In this document: positions 1 to 8,668 of the stretch, in pieces | Layout: each line of letters begins with the position of its first letter | Position numbering within the stretch: the first letter of the stretch is position 1 | From: Butyrivibrio sp. VCB2006 | GTDB lineage: Bacteria > Bacillota > Clostridia > Lachnospirales > Lachnospiraceae | Direction: 5' to 3' | Assembly (NCBI RefSeq): GCF_000420945.1 | Contig: NZ_ATVX01000009.1 | Coordinates: 62,001 to 126,000, forward strand | Length of the DNA stretch: 64,000 nucleotides | Program-made: the position numbers and the translations under genes | The notes under the pieces: generated by a model | The model's input: only the letters and a program-made list of their open reading frames with translations | Database searches by the model: none | Told to the model about the DNA's origin: nothing

Positions 1-2183
1 CCGGTCGGAACACCTCCCCACTTTCTGAATCGCTTCCAAAATTCCACAAAGTATATGGCTGTCTGCGGGTCGCGCAGCATCAAGTGAAATTCGTCTATGT
101 CCAGTAGAGTCTTTTTCTTCTGATCTCTGTTAAAAGAGACTCTGGTCCATATGAAATTTATCAGTATGACAAGAGCTACCTCCCTCAGATTTGCAGTAAG
201 ACGCTTTATGTTAAAGCAGACCACTCTGTTGTTAAGGTCTATGTCCGTATGATGATTGAAAACATTCAGCGTACCTGTAATGTATATCTGGAAACAATCA
301 GCAATTCTCTGCGCTTTGGGATTAGGATGTTTCCTGAGCGCCTCGTAGAAGTCGCTTAGCGTAGGCATCTCCTCTGCTGTAGGATTTCTTTTCATGCCAT
401 ACCAGTACTTCTCCCGAAGCTCCTCATACATATTCTTGGCAATCTCATCCACAATACTGGCCTCGTCGCCTTCCAAACCAGCTCTCACGCCATTTATCTT
501 CTGACTTGCCACCTGCTCTGCGATTGAGAGAAGGAACTGGCTCTTCATTGCGATAGGATCCTCATCCTTAAATCCGACGTCAAAGTTGATATCCATTGGA
601 TTTATGTGCTGCATAGAAGATGCTGAGAAATCCACCACCTGGCCGCCGATCAGCTCAACCATTCCCTGATACTCATCTTCCGGGTCGATGACCATGATGT
701 CGCAAGAATCATAGTTAAGGAAATACATCAGCTTTTCACGCTTTCCGGCAAAAGACTTGCCACCTCCCGGGACACCCAGATACAGGCCATTGGGATTCTT
801 AAGTGCTGTCCTGTCTGCCAGGATCAGCTCTTTTGTCAGCGGGTTTATGCCATAATATGGCGAATTTGGCATGAATATCTTTACTGCAGTAAATGGATTC
901 AGCATGGCAAGCTGGCTTGTCATAATGGTTCTCTGAATCTCAATCTTGTTTACACCCAATGGAAGAGTCGATACGAAACCCTGTTCCTGCTGATCTCTTA
1001 AAAGAATAAGCTGGCAGGACTGCTTATTTGCTATCTTCTCAACGCTCTTCCATACTGCCGTAAGCTCTTTTGGAGACTGAGCAAAGCATGTGACTAGGAT
1101 TGTCATGTTAAAGAGGTTCTCATTACTGGAGTTGATCTCCTTAAGCATTTTGGCAGTATCCTCACCATTTGCAGTCAACTCCGGGGGAAGAATATCGATA
1201 TCATAACCTTCGTTAGAGGCATGCTTTTGCTCTTTTATCTTGGAAGAGTTCAGCTGCATATTTCTTTTTTCGATATATTTCTTAGCCTTTACTCTGTCGA
1301 TCGGATCCAGATGAATGCTAATGATTATAGGTGTTTCAATGTTAAGAATATCTGTGATCATCCTGTCATCAACCAATGGGCAATCCAGTGACAGCAGGGA
1401 CACATTTCCGAACACATCACCCATTCTGAAATACTTACCGTTTACAGGGAATCTAAAGGACATAGGTGCTATGAAATCCTTGGTATTTAAGCCATCCTTC
1501 GACAAAACATTCCAGTTAAAGCGGAACTTATCATCCCCTTCCGGGTGCATAGCCGAATGCAGGACTTTTAATCGTTCTGCTCCATTAAGAACATGGCTTC
1601 TGGCCTTAAGTCCAGCCTTCTTAAAGTTCTCCTGCACCGCGCTGTCTACATCCTTCATTTTCTTGGCCGCCAGCTCAGGGTCCTTCTCTTCAATGACGTA
1701 AGTCAGATACCTGTTCTTTTTGATTCCTTTATTACCTTTTCTCTCCTTGTCTAAAAGGATCTCAGACAATTCATCCCTGAGCTCATCATAGCCATCATCC
1801 TGTCCAAGGATATATAGTGCTTTTCTTATTTCTTCCGGGGTTATCCTCGTATTCATGTAGGTCATTTCAACATGGGTATCCTCGGTAAAGTAGTTATAAA
1901 GGTCAGAAAGCTTGGAAAATACTGTCTTTTTATCTTCATTGTCTTTTAGTTCATAATTGATATCTTCAAAGGCAATGGTCTTGGAAAAACTGTATCCATC
2001 ATGCTGGCACATCCCATTACGGTACATCGCCTTATAGGGAATGGTGCCCTGCGCAGTCAGAGGAAACCTTCCTTCTTTCTGAGCTTTCCTTATGGCTTTC
2101 TCCAGCTTTTTGGCATCTTCTTTGGAGATTTTTCCATCTGTACCCTTTATGATCAGTTTTTTATTTTCTTTCTGTTTTCCCAT
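1..2183 (-). CDS. virB4: VirB4/TraE-family conjugation ATPase, C-terminus cut by window edge
   Basis: This ATPase powers assembly of, and transport through, the conjugative type IV secretion channel at the inner face of the membrane. About 727 codons are visible from the ATG at 2183 and the frame runs off base 1. A Walker A motif (GVPGGGKSF) lies near residue 470, a conserved VIDPEDEY segment follows near 494, and a Walker B/DEFH motif (LLDIDEFH) is near 693, the usual VirB4 order. It starts 9 bases after the PrgI stop, so it is co-transcribed with the genes to its right. Missing residues are probably only the end of the ATPase lobe. Family assignment is firm; the exact subfamily (Tn1549-like TraE) is inferred from the neighbours. 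Confidence 0.93.
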   Translation of the reverse strand, partial: MGKQKENKKLIIKGTDGKISKEDAKKLEKAIRKAQKEGRFPLTAQGTIPYKAMYRNGMCQHDGYSFSKTIAFEDINYELKDNEDKKTVFSKLSDLYNYFTEDTHVEMTYMNTRITPEEIRKALYILGQDDGYDELRDELSEILLDKERKGNKGIKKNRYLTYVIEEKDPELAAKKMKDVDSAVQENFKKAGLKARSHVLNGAERLKVLHSAMHPEGDDKFRFNWNVLSKDGLNTKDFIAPMSFRFPVNGKYFRMGDVFGNVSLLSLDCPLVDDRMITDILNIETPIIISIHLDPIDRVKAKKYIEKRNMQLNSSKIKEQKHASNEGYDIDILPPELTANGEDTAKMLKEINSSNENLFNMTILVTCFAQSPKELTAVWKSVEKIANKQSCQLILLRDQQEQGFVSTLPLGVNKIEIQRTIMTSQLAMLNPFTAVKIFMPNSPYYGINPLTKELILADRTALKNPNGLYLGVPGGGKSFAGKREKLMYFLNYDSCDIMVIDPEDEYQGMVELIGGQVVDFSASSMQHINPMDINFDVGFKDEDPIAMKSQFLLSIAEQVASQKINGVRAGLEGDEASIVDEIAKNMYEELREKYWYGMKRNPTAEEMPTLSDFYEALRKHPNPKAQRIADCFQIYITGTLNVFNHHTDIDLNNRVVCFNIKRLTANLREVALVILINFIWTRVSFNRDQKKKTLLDIDEFHLMLRDPQTAIYFVEFWKRFRKWGGVPT

Positions 2184-2192
2184 GAATCCACC

Positions 2193-2693
2193 TCAGGCTG
2201 TTATACTATTGTCTTTTTGTTCTTTATTTGCCCTAAACAGCCTTATTTTGTTATTAGCCTTAGTTTTATGCCTTAAGGTCTTTTCTTCTCTCTTTTTGGC
2301 TTTAAATGCCTTTTTCACGGCTGCCTTTCTGACAAAGCCCTTATACTTTTCCTCAAGCAGAATCTGCTTCTTTATCGCCGTATATCTGTTATCCGTTGAA
2401 AAAGGCCTGTTTGTCTGTGTTAGGAACACCAGACGCACCTTGTCGCGGATAAGCTTCTCCACGTATCTCCCATGCACATCCTCATAGGTTCCGCCGAAAA
2501 AGATCGGAATACTTATCAGGCAGATGATAAGGCATGCAAACGTATTGTCCATTCCGCTTTTCAGGCATAAAACGTATACTGGTGCATCAATCAGAATGAC
2601 AATTGCGAAGCATACAACCTGCCTGACAGTAAAACCGGAAATTGGCTTATCCTTGATCTTGTTCAGGTCACAATGATTCTCTGTATATGCCAT
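2193..2693 (-). CDS. prgI: PrgI-family (VirB3-like) conjugation protein
   Basis: A 166-residue protein with a short N-terminal tail, two hydrophobic segments (about residues 27-45 and 52-68) and a highly basic C-terminal half. This is the shape of PrgI proteins, which sit in the membrane beside VirB4 in Gram-positive conjugation systems. It lies between the VirB6-like and VirB4 genes with short gaps, the standard position. The call uses topology, size and synteny; no catalytic motif is expected. The Lys/Arg-rich tail is longer than in the shortest PrgI proteins. Confidence 0.8.
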   Translation of the reverse strand: MAYTENHCDLNKIKDKPISGFTVRQVVCFAIVILIDAPVYVLCLKSGMDNTFACLIICLISIPIFFGGTYEDVHGRYVEKLIRDKVRLVFLTQTNRPFSTDNRYTAIKKQILLEEKYKGFVRKAAVKKAFKAKKREEKTLRHKTKANNKIRLFRANKEQKDNSITA

Positions 2694-2716
2694 CTATCTT
2701 TTTCCTCCTAAATCGC

Positions 2717-3583
2717 TTAATGGGCTCCAAGAGTGACGTCTGCGACCTTCTTTGTTGAAAAGAGTCCCATACAGAGCGCCAATGTGTACATAAGAGTGCT
2801 CCACGCCATGGTGCTTATGGTCAGATCAGTCCTTGTAGCCAGCTCTGAGATCAGCACTTCAAATATCGCAATAATGATCAGTGTAAAGAAGCCTTGAAGT
2901 CCCAGTGATGCCAGATTTTTTAAATAGTTCTGACCAGTCTGGTTCTGTCCCTGATCCATAAGTGTTGCCATAGGTATCGCTGCAGCAGAGGAATACACAA
3001 GAATGCTGATTATCCTGAAATACATAGCCACTTTACACAGCACAGCAACAATGCTGACAAGAACCTTGCACATCATAAGCTGTATAGTCATACCCAGAAC
3101 TTTTCCTATGTCTGTAGGATCTACCAGATCAATCAGTTCATTTAGTTTGTCCTGAAGATTGATATCTGCTTCTGTCAGAGTTATGATCGCACCTGCTTTT
3201 GCCAGTATCCAGCCGACAACATCGAATATCGCAAGGACAATGTCATAGGTCTTTGTAACAAGCACGATTCCAATCGTCGTGTACAGGATCCATTTGAACA
3301 CAGGCATGAAAGTCATGTCCTTATATGTATTCTTATCCTCGATTATCTTGATAAAGTTGATGGTCATCAGATAACAGAGAATGAGGCACGCAACCGGCAC
3401 TATAGCTGTGTCAGATATTCTTCGTATCATTGTGAAAAGCGTAGCATCATATGTCCCGGGATTGACATCAATTAGACCTCTGACGTCGCCTGTCAGTCCT
3501 GATAACGCCTCAAAAAAGTCATTGGCCGCCCCCTTAAGCATTTCTAAAAACATCGCTTGAAAATAGTTACTTAGCCATTCCAT
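2717..3583 (-). CDS. VirB6/TrbL-like polytopic conjugation membrane protein
   Basis: A 288-residue integral membrane protein with an amphipathic start, about six hydrophobic segments and an acidic loop (around residues 130-160). Its size, topology and place between Maff2 and PrgI match the VirB6/TrbL-like channel protein of Tn1549-type elements. It would form part of the inner-membrane channel for the transferred DNA-protein complex. The C-terminal hydrophobic pair ends with a short polar tail. The call depends on synteny and topology, because this family is poorly conserved in sequence. Confidence 0.78.
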   Translation of the reverse strand: MEWLSNYFQAMFLEMLKGAANDFFEALSGLTGDVRGLIDVNPGTYDATLFTMIRRISDTAIVPVACLILCYLMTINFIKIIEDKNTYKDMTFMPVFKWILYTTIGIVLVTKTYDIVLAIFDVVGWILAKAGAIITLTEADINLQDKLNELIDLVDPTDIGKVLGMTIQLMMCKVLVSIVAVLCKVAMYFRIISILVYSSAAAIPMATLMDQGQNQTGQNYLKNLASLGLQGFFTLIIIAIFEVLISELATRTDLTISTMAWSTLMYTLALCMGLFSTKKVADVTLGAH

Positions 3584-3637
3584 TTTGTTTTTTCCCTTTA
3601 AGAAAAGGGCTTATTTCAGCCCTTTCCTTGCATGTTA

Positions 3638-3859
3638 TTAAGTTAATGTGATCATTCCAGAAAGCTTTGGTACAAGAACCTGTCCTACAGCGATGATGAT
3701 TGCACCACCGATGAACATGGCAATACCAGTTGCTCTTACAGCCGGGTTATTATCAGCCTGGGACTTACCTACTTCGATCAGGCCTCCAATAATTGTTGCT
3801 GCCCCCAAAAGTGTAACGATTGTCTGGAGCAAACCTACTCCTGTTGTAAAGAACTCCAT
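3638..3859 (-). CDS. Maff2-family small membrane protein (VirB2-like pilin candidate)
   Basis: A 73-residue protein with two long hydrophobic segments (about 6-26 and 42-62) separated by a short polar turn (EVGKSQADNN). That is the VirB2/Maff2 layout. In related elements the Maff2 gene sits between VirD4 and the VirB6-like gene, as here. It is preceded by a good Shine-Dalgarno sequence (minus strand AGGAGGAGAATC before the ATG). It probably forms the major surface or channel subunit of the conjugation apparatus; that role is inferred from family and position. Confidence 0.8.
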   Translation of the reverse strand: MEFFTTGVGLLQTIVTLLGAATIIGGLIEVGKSQADNNPAVRATGIAMFIGGAIIIAVGQVLVPKLSGMITLT

Positions 3860-3909
3860 GATTCTCCTCCTTTTTCAGTGTTTTTTATAAATAAAGCCTG
3901 TGGCTGTAT

Positions 3910-5739
3910 TTATCCTGCTTTACTTTCACTTTCATCAGAAAGGTCTATGACTGTTGTTTCATACTCAGTGTCTTCGCACAAAAAGCCCATTCTGTAGTTT
4001 TCAAGATAATCCTCGAGATTAAAGCTGTTCTTATCATCAGCATCAGCTGTGAATTTATAGAGCGGATGCTTGGAAGTGTCATATTTATCCGAATAAAACG
4101 GCGGTACTCCCCTGAGCTTTACGAGCAGCTTGTTTCCCGGCATGTTACCTATATCTTCAACACTCATAAGCTTTTTCCCAGCCTTCCTATAGCTGTTACC
4201 GCTGCTTCGCGTCTGGCCGTAGGTATCAGATTGCCCCAAAACATCTATAGTCTCCTGGCCCAAAAGATCTGACCAGTCTTTCCAGGAAGTAAACTCATTA
4301 CCTCCAAGGAATCCCTTAACGTCACAAGACGCTTCAATGTTCTCCGCCTTTTTATCTCCATAAAGGTCTATAAGCTGATTCTTTGCCTGGAAGAACATCC
4401 ACATGGAAATTCCTCTTGAACGAAGCTGTGATATAAGATGCTCAAGCTTTGGGACCTGCCCTGTGTTATAGGTCTCATCCCACAAGACTCTGACATGGTA
4501 CTTGAGATGTCCTCCACTAAGATCCGCCTTAGTTTTCAGCGTATTAAACATCTGTGATAGCGCCATCGAAACAAGGAAGTTAAATGTGGTATCTGAGTCA
4601 TCTATGATGAAAAACACAATGGTCTTCTCATCACCGATCTTATCCAGCTCAAGCTCATCAAATTCCATCTTTTCCCTAACAGTATCTATATCAAAGGGTG
4701 ATAATCTTGCTCCTACAGAAGCCAGAATGCTCCTTTTGGTCTTGCCAGCACCTATAAGGAACTTCTTATATTGCCTCACGGAATAGGTTTCACCATTTTC
4801 CTCTTCATGTTCCTCGAACAGGATGTCTACAGCGCATTTTTCAGCTTCCATTGAGGTATATTCTTCTTCCTCACCCTTATCGTTGATCCTTGTCTTCTTG
4901 ACAGGTACCGGATCTGTTACCTTGATCTTGGCTATAAGGTCCAACATTGTGATCATGTTTCTGGCATCAGTGACTTCTCTTTCGCAGATATATCCTATGA
5001 TTGCGTTATAGAGAAGTTTCTCTGCCTTGGGCCAGAAAGGGTCCTGTCCCTTTTCATCAGGCTCTTTTGTATTTTCCATGAGTGTTGATACCATTTTCTG
5101 GATATCAGTCTCTTTTTTTATATAAGCGAACGGGTTATAACCCATAGATTTATCAAAATCTATTGTGTTAAAGACCTTTATCTTATATCCCATCTTTGTA
5201 ATGAGGCTCCCGCAGCTATCAAGCAGCGTTCCTTTGGGATCAACTACCACGTAGCTTGAATGGAACTGTAAGAGATTGGGTAGCAACATACTAAATGTCT
5301 TACCAGCACCAGAGCCTCCGTAGAATATAGCATTCTTATTTCTGCCCATATACCAGGGCTTAACCTTTTCTTCCATCGTCAGGAACTCTGTTTTTGAAAG
5401 GATACAGTTCTCTCTAAACTTTGGATTTACGAATGGCTTTATATCTGCAGCTGTTCCGATCCTTGCATTTCCATATTCTTCGCCTGGTCTCATCTTCTTT
5501 CTGGTCGAATCCTTGTACCAGATATATAGGAACAAGAATGCACATCCCACGAGGCCCCATAACAGATCCCAGAGGTTAAAGGACAATATTGGCCAGCCGA
5601 ACAAATTGCCGTAGTCAATATTTGTTATCTTGTCCGAAGCGTTGTTTCCTTCTGCAACCCGATAGATGTAGCCAAACTTATCCATAAAGTAGAATGCAGC
5701 TGCATAAGGGATCAGTTTATATAACTTGCTCTTGTCCAT
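3910..5739 (-). CDS. virD4: VirD4/TraG-type conjugative coupling ATPase
   Basis: The coupling protein delivers relaxase-bound DNA to the secretion channel. This 609-residue copy has an N-terminal membrane segment (about 55-75), a Walker A motif (YGGSGAGKTFS, about 139-149), a segment DPKGTLLDSCG typical of TraG proteins shortly after, and a Walker B region (VLWDETYN) near 420. Length and motif order are normal. Its start codon overlaps the PcfB stop by one base (TAATG), so translation is probably coupled. The acidic tail (ESESKAG) is typical of substrate-recruiting C-termini. Confidence 0.95.
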   Translation of the reverse strand: MDKSKLYKLIPYAAAFYFMDKFGYIYRVAEGNNASDKITNIDYGNLFGWPILSFNLWDLLWGLVGCAFLFLYIWYKDSTRKKMRPGEEYGNARIGTAADIKPFVNPKFRENCILSKTEFLTMEEKVKPWYMGRNKNAIFYGGSGAGKTFSMLLPNLLQFHSSYVVVDPKGTLLDSCGSLITKMGYKIKVFNTIDFDKSMGYNPFAYIKKETDIQKMVSTLMENTKEPDEKGQDPFWPKAEKLLYNAIIGYICEREVTDARNMITMLDLIAKIKVTDPVPVKKTRINDKGEEEEYTSMEAEKCAVDILFEEHEEENGETYSVRQYKKFLIGAGKTKRSILASVGARLSPFDIDTVREKMEFDELELDKIGDEKTIVFFIIDDSDTTFNFLVSMALSQMFNTLKTKADLSGGHLKYHVRVLWDETYNTGQVPKLEHLISQLRSRGISMWMFFQAKNQLIDLYGDKKAENIEASCDVKGFLGGNEFTSWKDWSDLLGQETIDVLGQSDTYGQTRSSGNSYRKAGKKLMSVEDIGNMPGNKLLVKLRGVPPFYSDKYDTSKHPLYKFTADADDKNSFNLEDYLENYRMGFLCEDTEYETTVIDLSDESESKAG

Positions 5740-6410
5740 TACTTGGTACGCTCCATTGGCTCCAACTCCTTAACATCTATGTCGATATGCGAGTTGATTT
5801 CTTTGTTTACTGTATTTGCATGTTCTTCATAGAGCTTTAATCGCTCTTTTATACCTAAGGCTTCTTTTGTCTTAGCTTCTGTTGCTTTTGCCGGCTTCTT
5901 TTCGCCTGCAGTTACATCCTTTTCTGCTTCACGCTCAGCATTTCTCTCTGTTTCCTTTTCTGTCTGGTTACCAAGCAGCTCATTCTTCACATCCTGCTGA
6001 TATTTGTCCTTCACATAATCCTCAAACAGATGGCTCATTACCTCTGCATTTTTCCCAGAGAAAAAGAAATGCATTGTGTTCGGATCTACTGAATCCTTAA
6101 CTATGGCAAAGTCCACACCGTTCTTTTTGCAGGTACGTGAGAACTCTTTGAAATCTGTCTGATTTACATCCAGCTTTCCTATAGGTCCGGAGTGATTTTT
6201 ATCGAACTTCAAAAACTTCTTGAGCGCTTTTGGACCCTCATAAACTCTTGTACGGTTGTGAAACTTGTTATAGGCCTGCCCTATCAAAAAAGCTGCTGCT
6301 TTACCGCCAATCTTAAGCCCCTTTTTACCTAATTTAACTGCGACATGAATTGTTGTTTTTGCGCCTATAGCGCTAACCCTTTTAGCATCTTCCTCTGTCA
6401 TTTCTAGCAC
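5739..6410 (-). CDS. pcfB: PcfB-family (DUF3801) conjugation accessory protein
   Basis: A 223-residue soluble protein just upstream of virD4. The core (about 25-135), including the segment HFFFSGKNAEVM, resembles PcfB/DUF3801 proteins, which in pheromone plasmids help the relaxase dock onto the coupling protein. A low-complexity Glu/Lys stretch follows (about 145-185), then an acidic C-terminus. The gene overlaps virD4 by one base and the upstream small gene by 29 bases, so the three are probably translated as a unit. I see no relaxase in the window; it would be expected outside, to the left. Confidence 0.78.
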   Translation of the reverse strand: MLEMTEEDAKRVSAIGAKTTIHVAVKLGKKGLKIGGKAAAFLIGQAYNKFHNRTRVYEGPKALKKFLKFDKNHSGPIGKLDVNQTDFKEFSRTCKKNGVDFAIVKDSVDPNTMHFFFSGKNAEVMSHLFEDYVKDKYQQDVKNELLGNQTEKETERNAEREAEKDVTAGEKKPAKATEAKTKEALGIKERLKLYEEHANTVNKEINSHIDIDVKELEPMERTK

Positions 6411-6597
6411 GCCTCCACTTTTCCAGGTCTTCTATGAACGATAAAATATGCTTTCTTTGTTCATTAGCCAGATTAAGCGATTTGATCCTTGTTCTTATCT
6501 CTTCTATGGATTCTTTCTTTTCCAGAAGCCGATACATTATTTCAGACTCAATTTTGTTGATTAGTTCATTTCTCCAGATCTGATCTCCAACGCTCAT
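6382..6597 (-). CDS. small helical protein of unknown function at head of transfer operon
   Basis: A 71-residue charged protein that looks almost entirely helical and has no recognised motif. It overlaps the start of pcfB by 29 bases and follows the HTH gene by 15 bases, so it belongs to the transfer operon. A length near 70 and a coiled-coil-like Glu/Lys pattern would fit an accessory or regulatory factor, but no function can be assigned. Confidence 0.55.
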   Translation of the reverse strand: MSVGDQIWRNELINKIESEIMYRLLEKKESIEEIRTRIKSLNLANEQRKHILSFIEDLEKWRRARNDRGRC

Positions 6598-6612
6598 CTC
6601 TTACCCCCACTC

Positions 6613-6822
6613 TCACGTTAAATCCGACTCGTTTATTACAAATTCCCCTATTTCTACTCCAAGGCATCTGCATAGCAGTTCATACTCTGCAAACTTAAAT
6701 GCCCGTTCTCCGTTCACTTTTTTGTATAGGCTGTGCCTGCTCATTCCACAGGCATTTGCTATCTCTCCGAATTTGATACCGGAATTCCTGATAGCTTCAT
6801 GAAGCTTTTCATAATCTAGCAT
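6613..6822 (-). CDS. small XRE-type helix-turn-helix protein
   Basis: A 69-residue protein built almost entirely of one helix-turn-helix domain (recognition region around IANACGMSRHSLYKKVNG, residues 22-39), like minimal phage or plasmid repressors. It is the first gene of the leftward transfer operon and is divergent from another XRE gene at 7089. It therefore probably regulates transfer genes, its own promoter, or both. The minus-strand Shine-Dalgarno is weak, which fits a low-level regulator. Confidence 0.72.
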   Translation of the reverse strand: MLDYEKLHEAIRNSGIKFGEIANACGMSRHSLYKKVNGERAFKFAEYELLCRCLGVEIGEFVINESDLT

Positions 6823-7088
6823 TATATACCAACCAAACTTATATCATATAATTTACATTCATCTTTCCGAGTCAATAATATATTTCCTTTGTTTTGATTT
6901 GTCAACAAAAATATTAACAAAAGTTATACTGTATAAGTTTCAACGCAATATATAATGTTTATATTCAATTTTCTAAAAGTTCTCTAAAATCGCGCAAATT
7001 AAACAAACTTAATCGTTTTTGTTTCTTTTTTGTGCTATAATTCTCATTGCTTATATATAATTTTAATTCATATTTTGGAGATATTATT
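6823..7088. promoter_or_regulatory. divergent promoter region between two HTH genes
   Basis: This AT-rich gap drives the leftward transfer operon and the rightward XRE gene. An extended -10 element (TGCTATAAT, 7033-7041) precedes the rightward gene by about 50 bases; its -35 is poor, as expected for extended -10 promoters. Several near-repeats of TTAACAAAA and AAACAAACTTAA could be operator half-sites for the two flanking HTH proteins. That binding is inference. Confidence 0.5.
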
Positions 7089-7412
7089 ATGGACGTTCTT
7101 TACGAGAATATTGCTAGACTTAGACGTGAACAGGGCCTCAGACAGGCGGATCTGGCACAGAAAGTTGGCTATTCAGCCAACACCATGATTGCCCACATAG
7201 AGCAAGGTACTGTTGATCTTCCCTACTCAAAGATACAGGGCTTTGCGAAAGCTTTGAATGTTACTGTTCCGCAGCTTATAGGTTATGAATCAGATGAATT
7301 TACAACCAAGATGGCTACTCTTTCAGAAGAGGGCAAACAATTTTTAAGACAATGTCTGGACTTTGCGCTCTTCACTTACGGTACAGAGTCTAAAGATTCT
7401 GAAGAGAAATAA
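7089..7412 (+). CDS. XRE-family transcriptional regulator
   Basis: A 107-residue protein with an N-terminal helix-turn-helix (about residues 9-62, including LRQADLAQKVGYSANTMIAHIEQG) and a short C-terminal tail, a common plasmid regulator layout. The ATG at 7089 is chosen over one 42 bases upstream because GGAG lies at 7077-7080, eight bases before it, and the domain starts right after it. It is divergent from the transfer operon, suggesting control of transfer or of its own promoter. Confidence 0.8.
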   Translation: MDVLYENIARLRREQGLRQADLAQKVGYSANTMIAHIEQGTVDLPYSKIQGFAKALNVTVPQLIGYESDEFTTKMATLSEEGKQFLRQCLDFALFTYGTESKDSEEK

Positions 7413-7426
7413 AAAGATGCGCCAGC

Positions 7427-7741
7427 TCACACTGGCGCAATATCTTTTGTCAGAAATTGTATTATGTCTTCGTTTACTTCTACCAAATAGACAAATAGCA
7501 TAACAAGTAGTTTATAGAGGACAAATATAACCGATGAGATTCCCATGGATATCAGTGCAACCTTAAATGTTCCTACTTGAGCAAACCAAAATACAAACCC
7601 TAGAATCGTGATAAGGGCCATCGCTCCTCCAATTATATAACCGAAGAATAAAATCCAGAATTCCCCGACCATATCCAGGAATTTTATGATTATGTAGATT
7701 GGTAAATACAGAATCAAAAGTATTATCTTTAATGCCTTCAT
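7427..7741 (-). CDS. small polytopic membrane protein, unknown function
   Basis: A 104-residue hydrophobic protein with about three membrane-spanning segments (roughly 3-20, 28-55 and 60-90) and few charged residues. A good ribosome site (GGAGGG) precedes the ATG. It converges with the XRE gene and follows the 87-residue gene to its right with a 26-base gap, so the two may be co-transcribed. No family is recognised; it could be a transfer accessory or exclusion-type protein, but nothing in the sequence proves this. Confidence 0.55.
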   Translation of the reverse strand: MKALKIILLILYLPIYIIIKFLDMVGEFWILFFGYIIGGAMALITILGFVFWFAQVGTFKVALISMGISSVIFVLYKLLVMLFVYLVEVNEDIIQFLTKDIAPV

Positions 7742-7767
7742 ATTCCCTCCGTCACAATACTTATCAT

Positions 7768-8031
7768 TCAGTTTCCCTGGGCCATCTCTAACAACCTGTT
7801 ATCTTCTTTACACTCTTCTACTTCTCCTACATAGTTCACCAGAACTGATCTAACAGGTTCGTCGAACCCTATCTCATCAATCACCTTAAGAATTGTTCTT
7901 CTCTTGATACTCATGGCTGCAGCTATGAATATTTCAGCCTTAAGCTCTACTATGTACCTACGGTCAAAATGGCAATTCTTTTTGACCTTATGTAGATTCT
8001 GTTTAAAGTCTTCTTTCGCATCAAATTGCAT
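7768..8031 (-). CDS. small soluble protein, unknown function
   Basis: An 87-residue protein with no recognised domain. The ATG at 8031 is preferred over one 15 bases further upstream because AGAGG lies seven bases before it. Its promoter must lie in the long AT-rich array that also precedes parA, so it may be affected by the partition proteins. The central segment (around IKRRTILKVIDEIGF) looks helical and could be a small DNA-binding fold, but the evidence is weak. Confidence 0.5.
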   Translation of the reverse strand: MQFDAKEDFKQNLHKVKKNCHFDRRYIVELKAEIFIAAAMSIKRRTILKVIDEIGFDEPVRSVLVNYVGEVEECKEDNRLLEMAQGN

Positions 8032-8049
8032 ATTCGCACCTCTCATTCT

Positions 8050-8656
8050 GGAATAGATGAATTAAAATTATATGAAAGTGTGCTTTAATACTGTTTTTAT
8101 ACCTTTAAACTTATAAAATATAATTAAAAATGCATTTTTAATATATTGCGTTTATTCTCTTCTGTCAATCCAATGTATCTCTATTAGATTTTCTAATAGA
8201 ATAATTGTTTAGATTATTTATCCTCTATTCAAATTACATGTCTCTAATAGACTTGCTAATAGATATCTAATAGACTTCTATTAGATATTTGTAATAAAAT
8301 CCTATTATAGTTTCTATTAGCATGTCTAATATTATAATATATTAGTTATTCTAATATGTATTCTAATTTATTATCTAATAATTCTGTATATTAATATATC
8401 TATTATATTATCTAATCTATTTTATATTATATCCTACAATATATTATCTTATACATTTTATATTTCTATTTACAATATGTATTGCATTTTATATTTGAAT
8501 TACTATTTGTATTTTATATTATAATATGTTATTCTATTATATATTAGATTTGAGAATTTATTATATTACACAATACAATATATATTTGTAATGTATTTTG
8601 CATTAGGCATCCAATTATATATTGCAATAGATATTCTATTAGATTATCTATTAGTG
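8050..8656. repeat. AT-rich CTAATAG/CTATTAG repeat array, probable partition centromere/operator
   Basis: About 600 bases of extremely AT-rich sequence directly upstream of parA. The heptamer CTAATAG, or its complement CTATTAG, occurs at 8181, 8193, 8244, 8256, 8267, 8278, 8314, 8636 and 8648. Within clusters the spacing is 11-12 bases, one helical turn, so the sites face the same side of the DNA. Many near-copies (TCTAATAT, TCTAATC) fill the rest. Small ribbon-helix-helix ParB proteins bind short phased repeats of this kind upstream of parA. I infer that this is parS plus the parAB operator. Confidence 0.65.
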
Positions 8657-8668
8657 CAGGAGGATTAA

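Noticed and set aside
2001-2487. Plus-strand frames over the conjugation genes
   Set aside because: Antisense to virB4 and prgI, which have clear motifs.
8181-8654. CTAATAG array as a CRISPR
   Set aside because: Units are only 7-8 bases at about 11-base spacing, with no spacers of uniform length and no cas genes.
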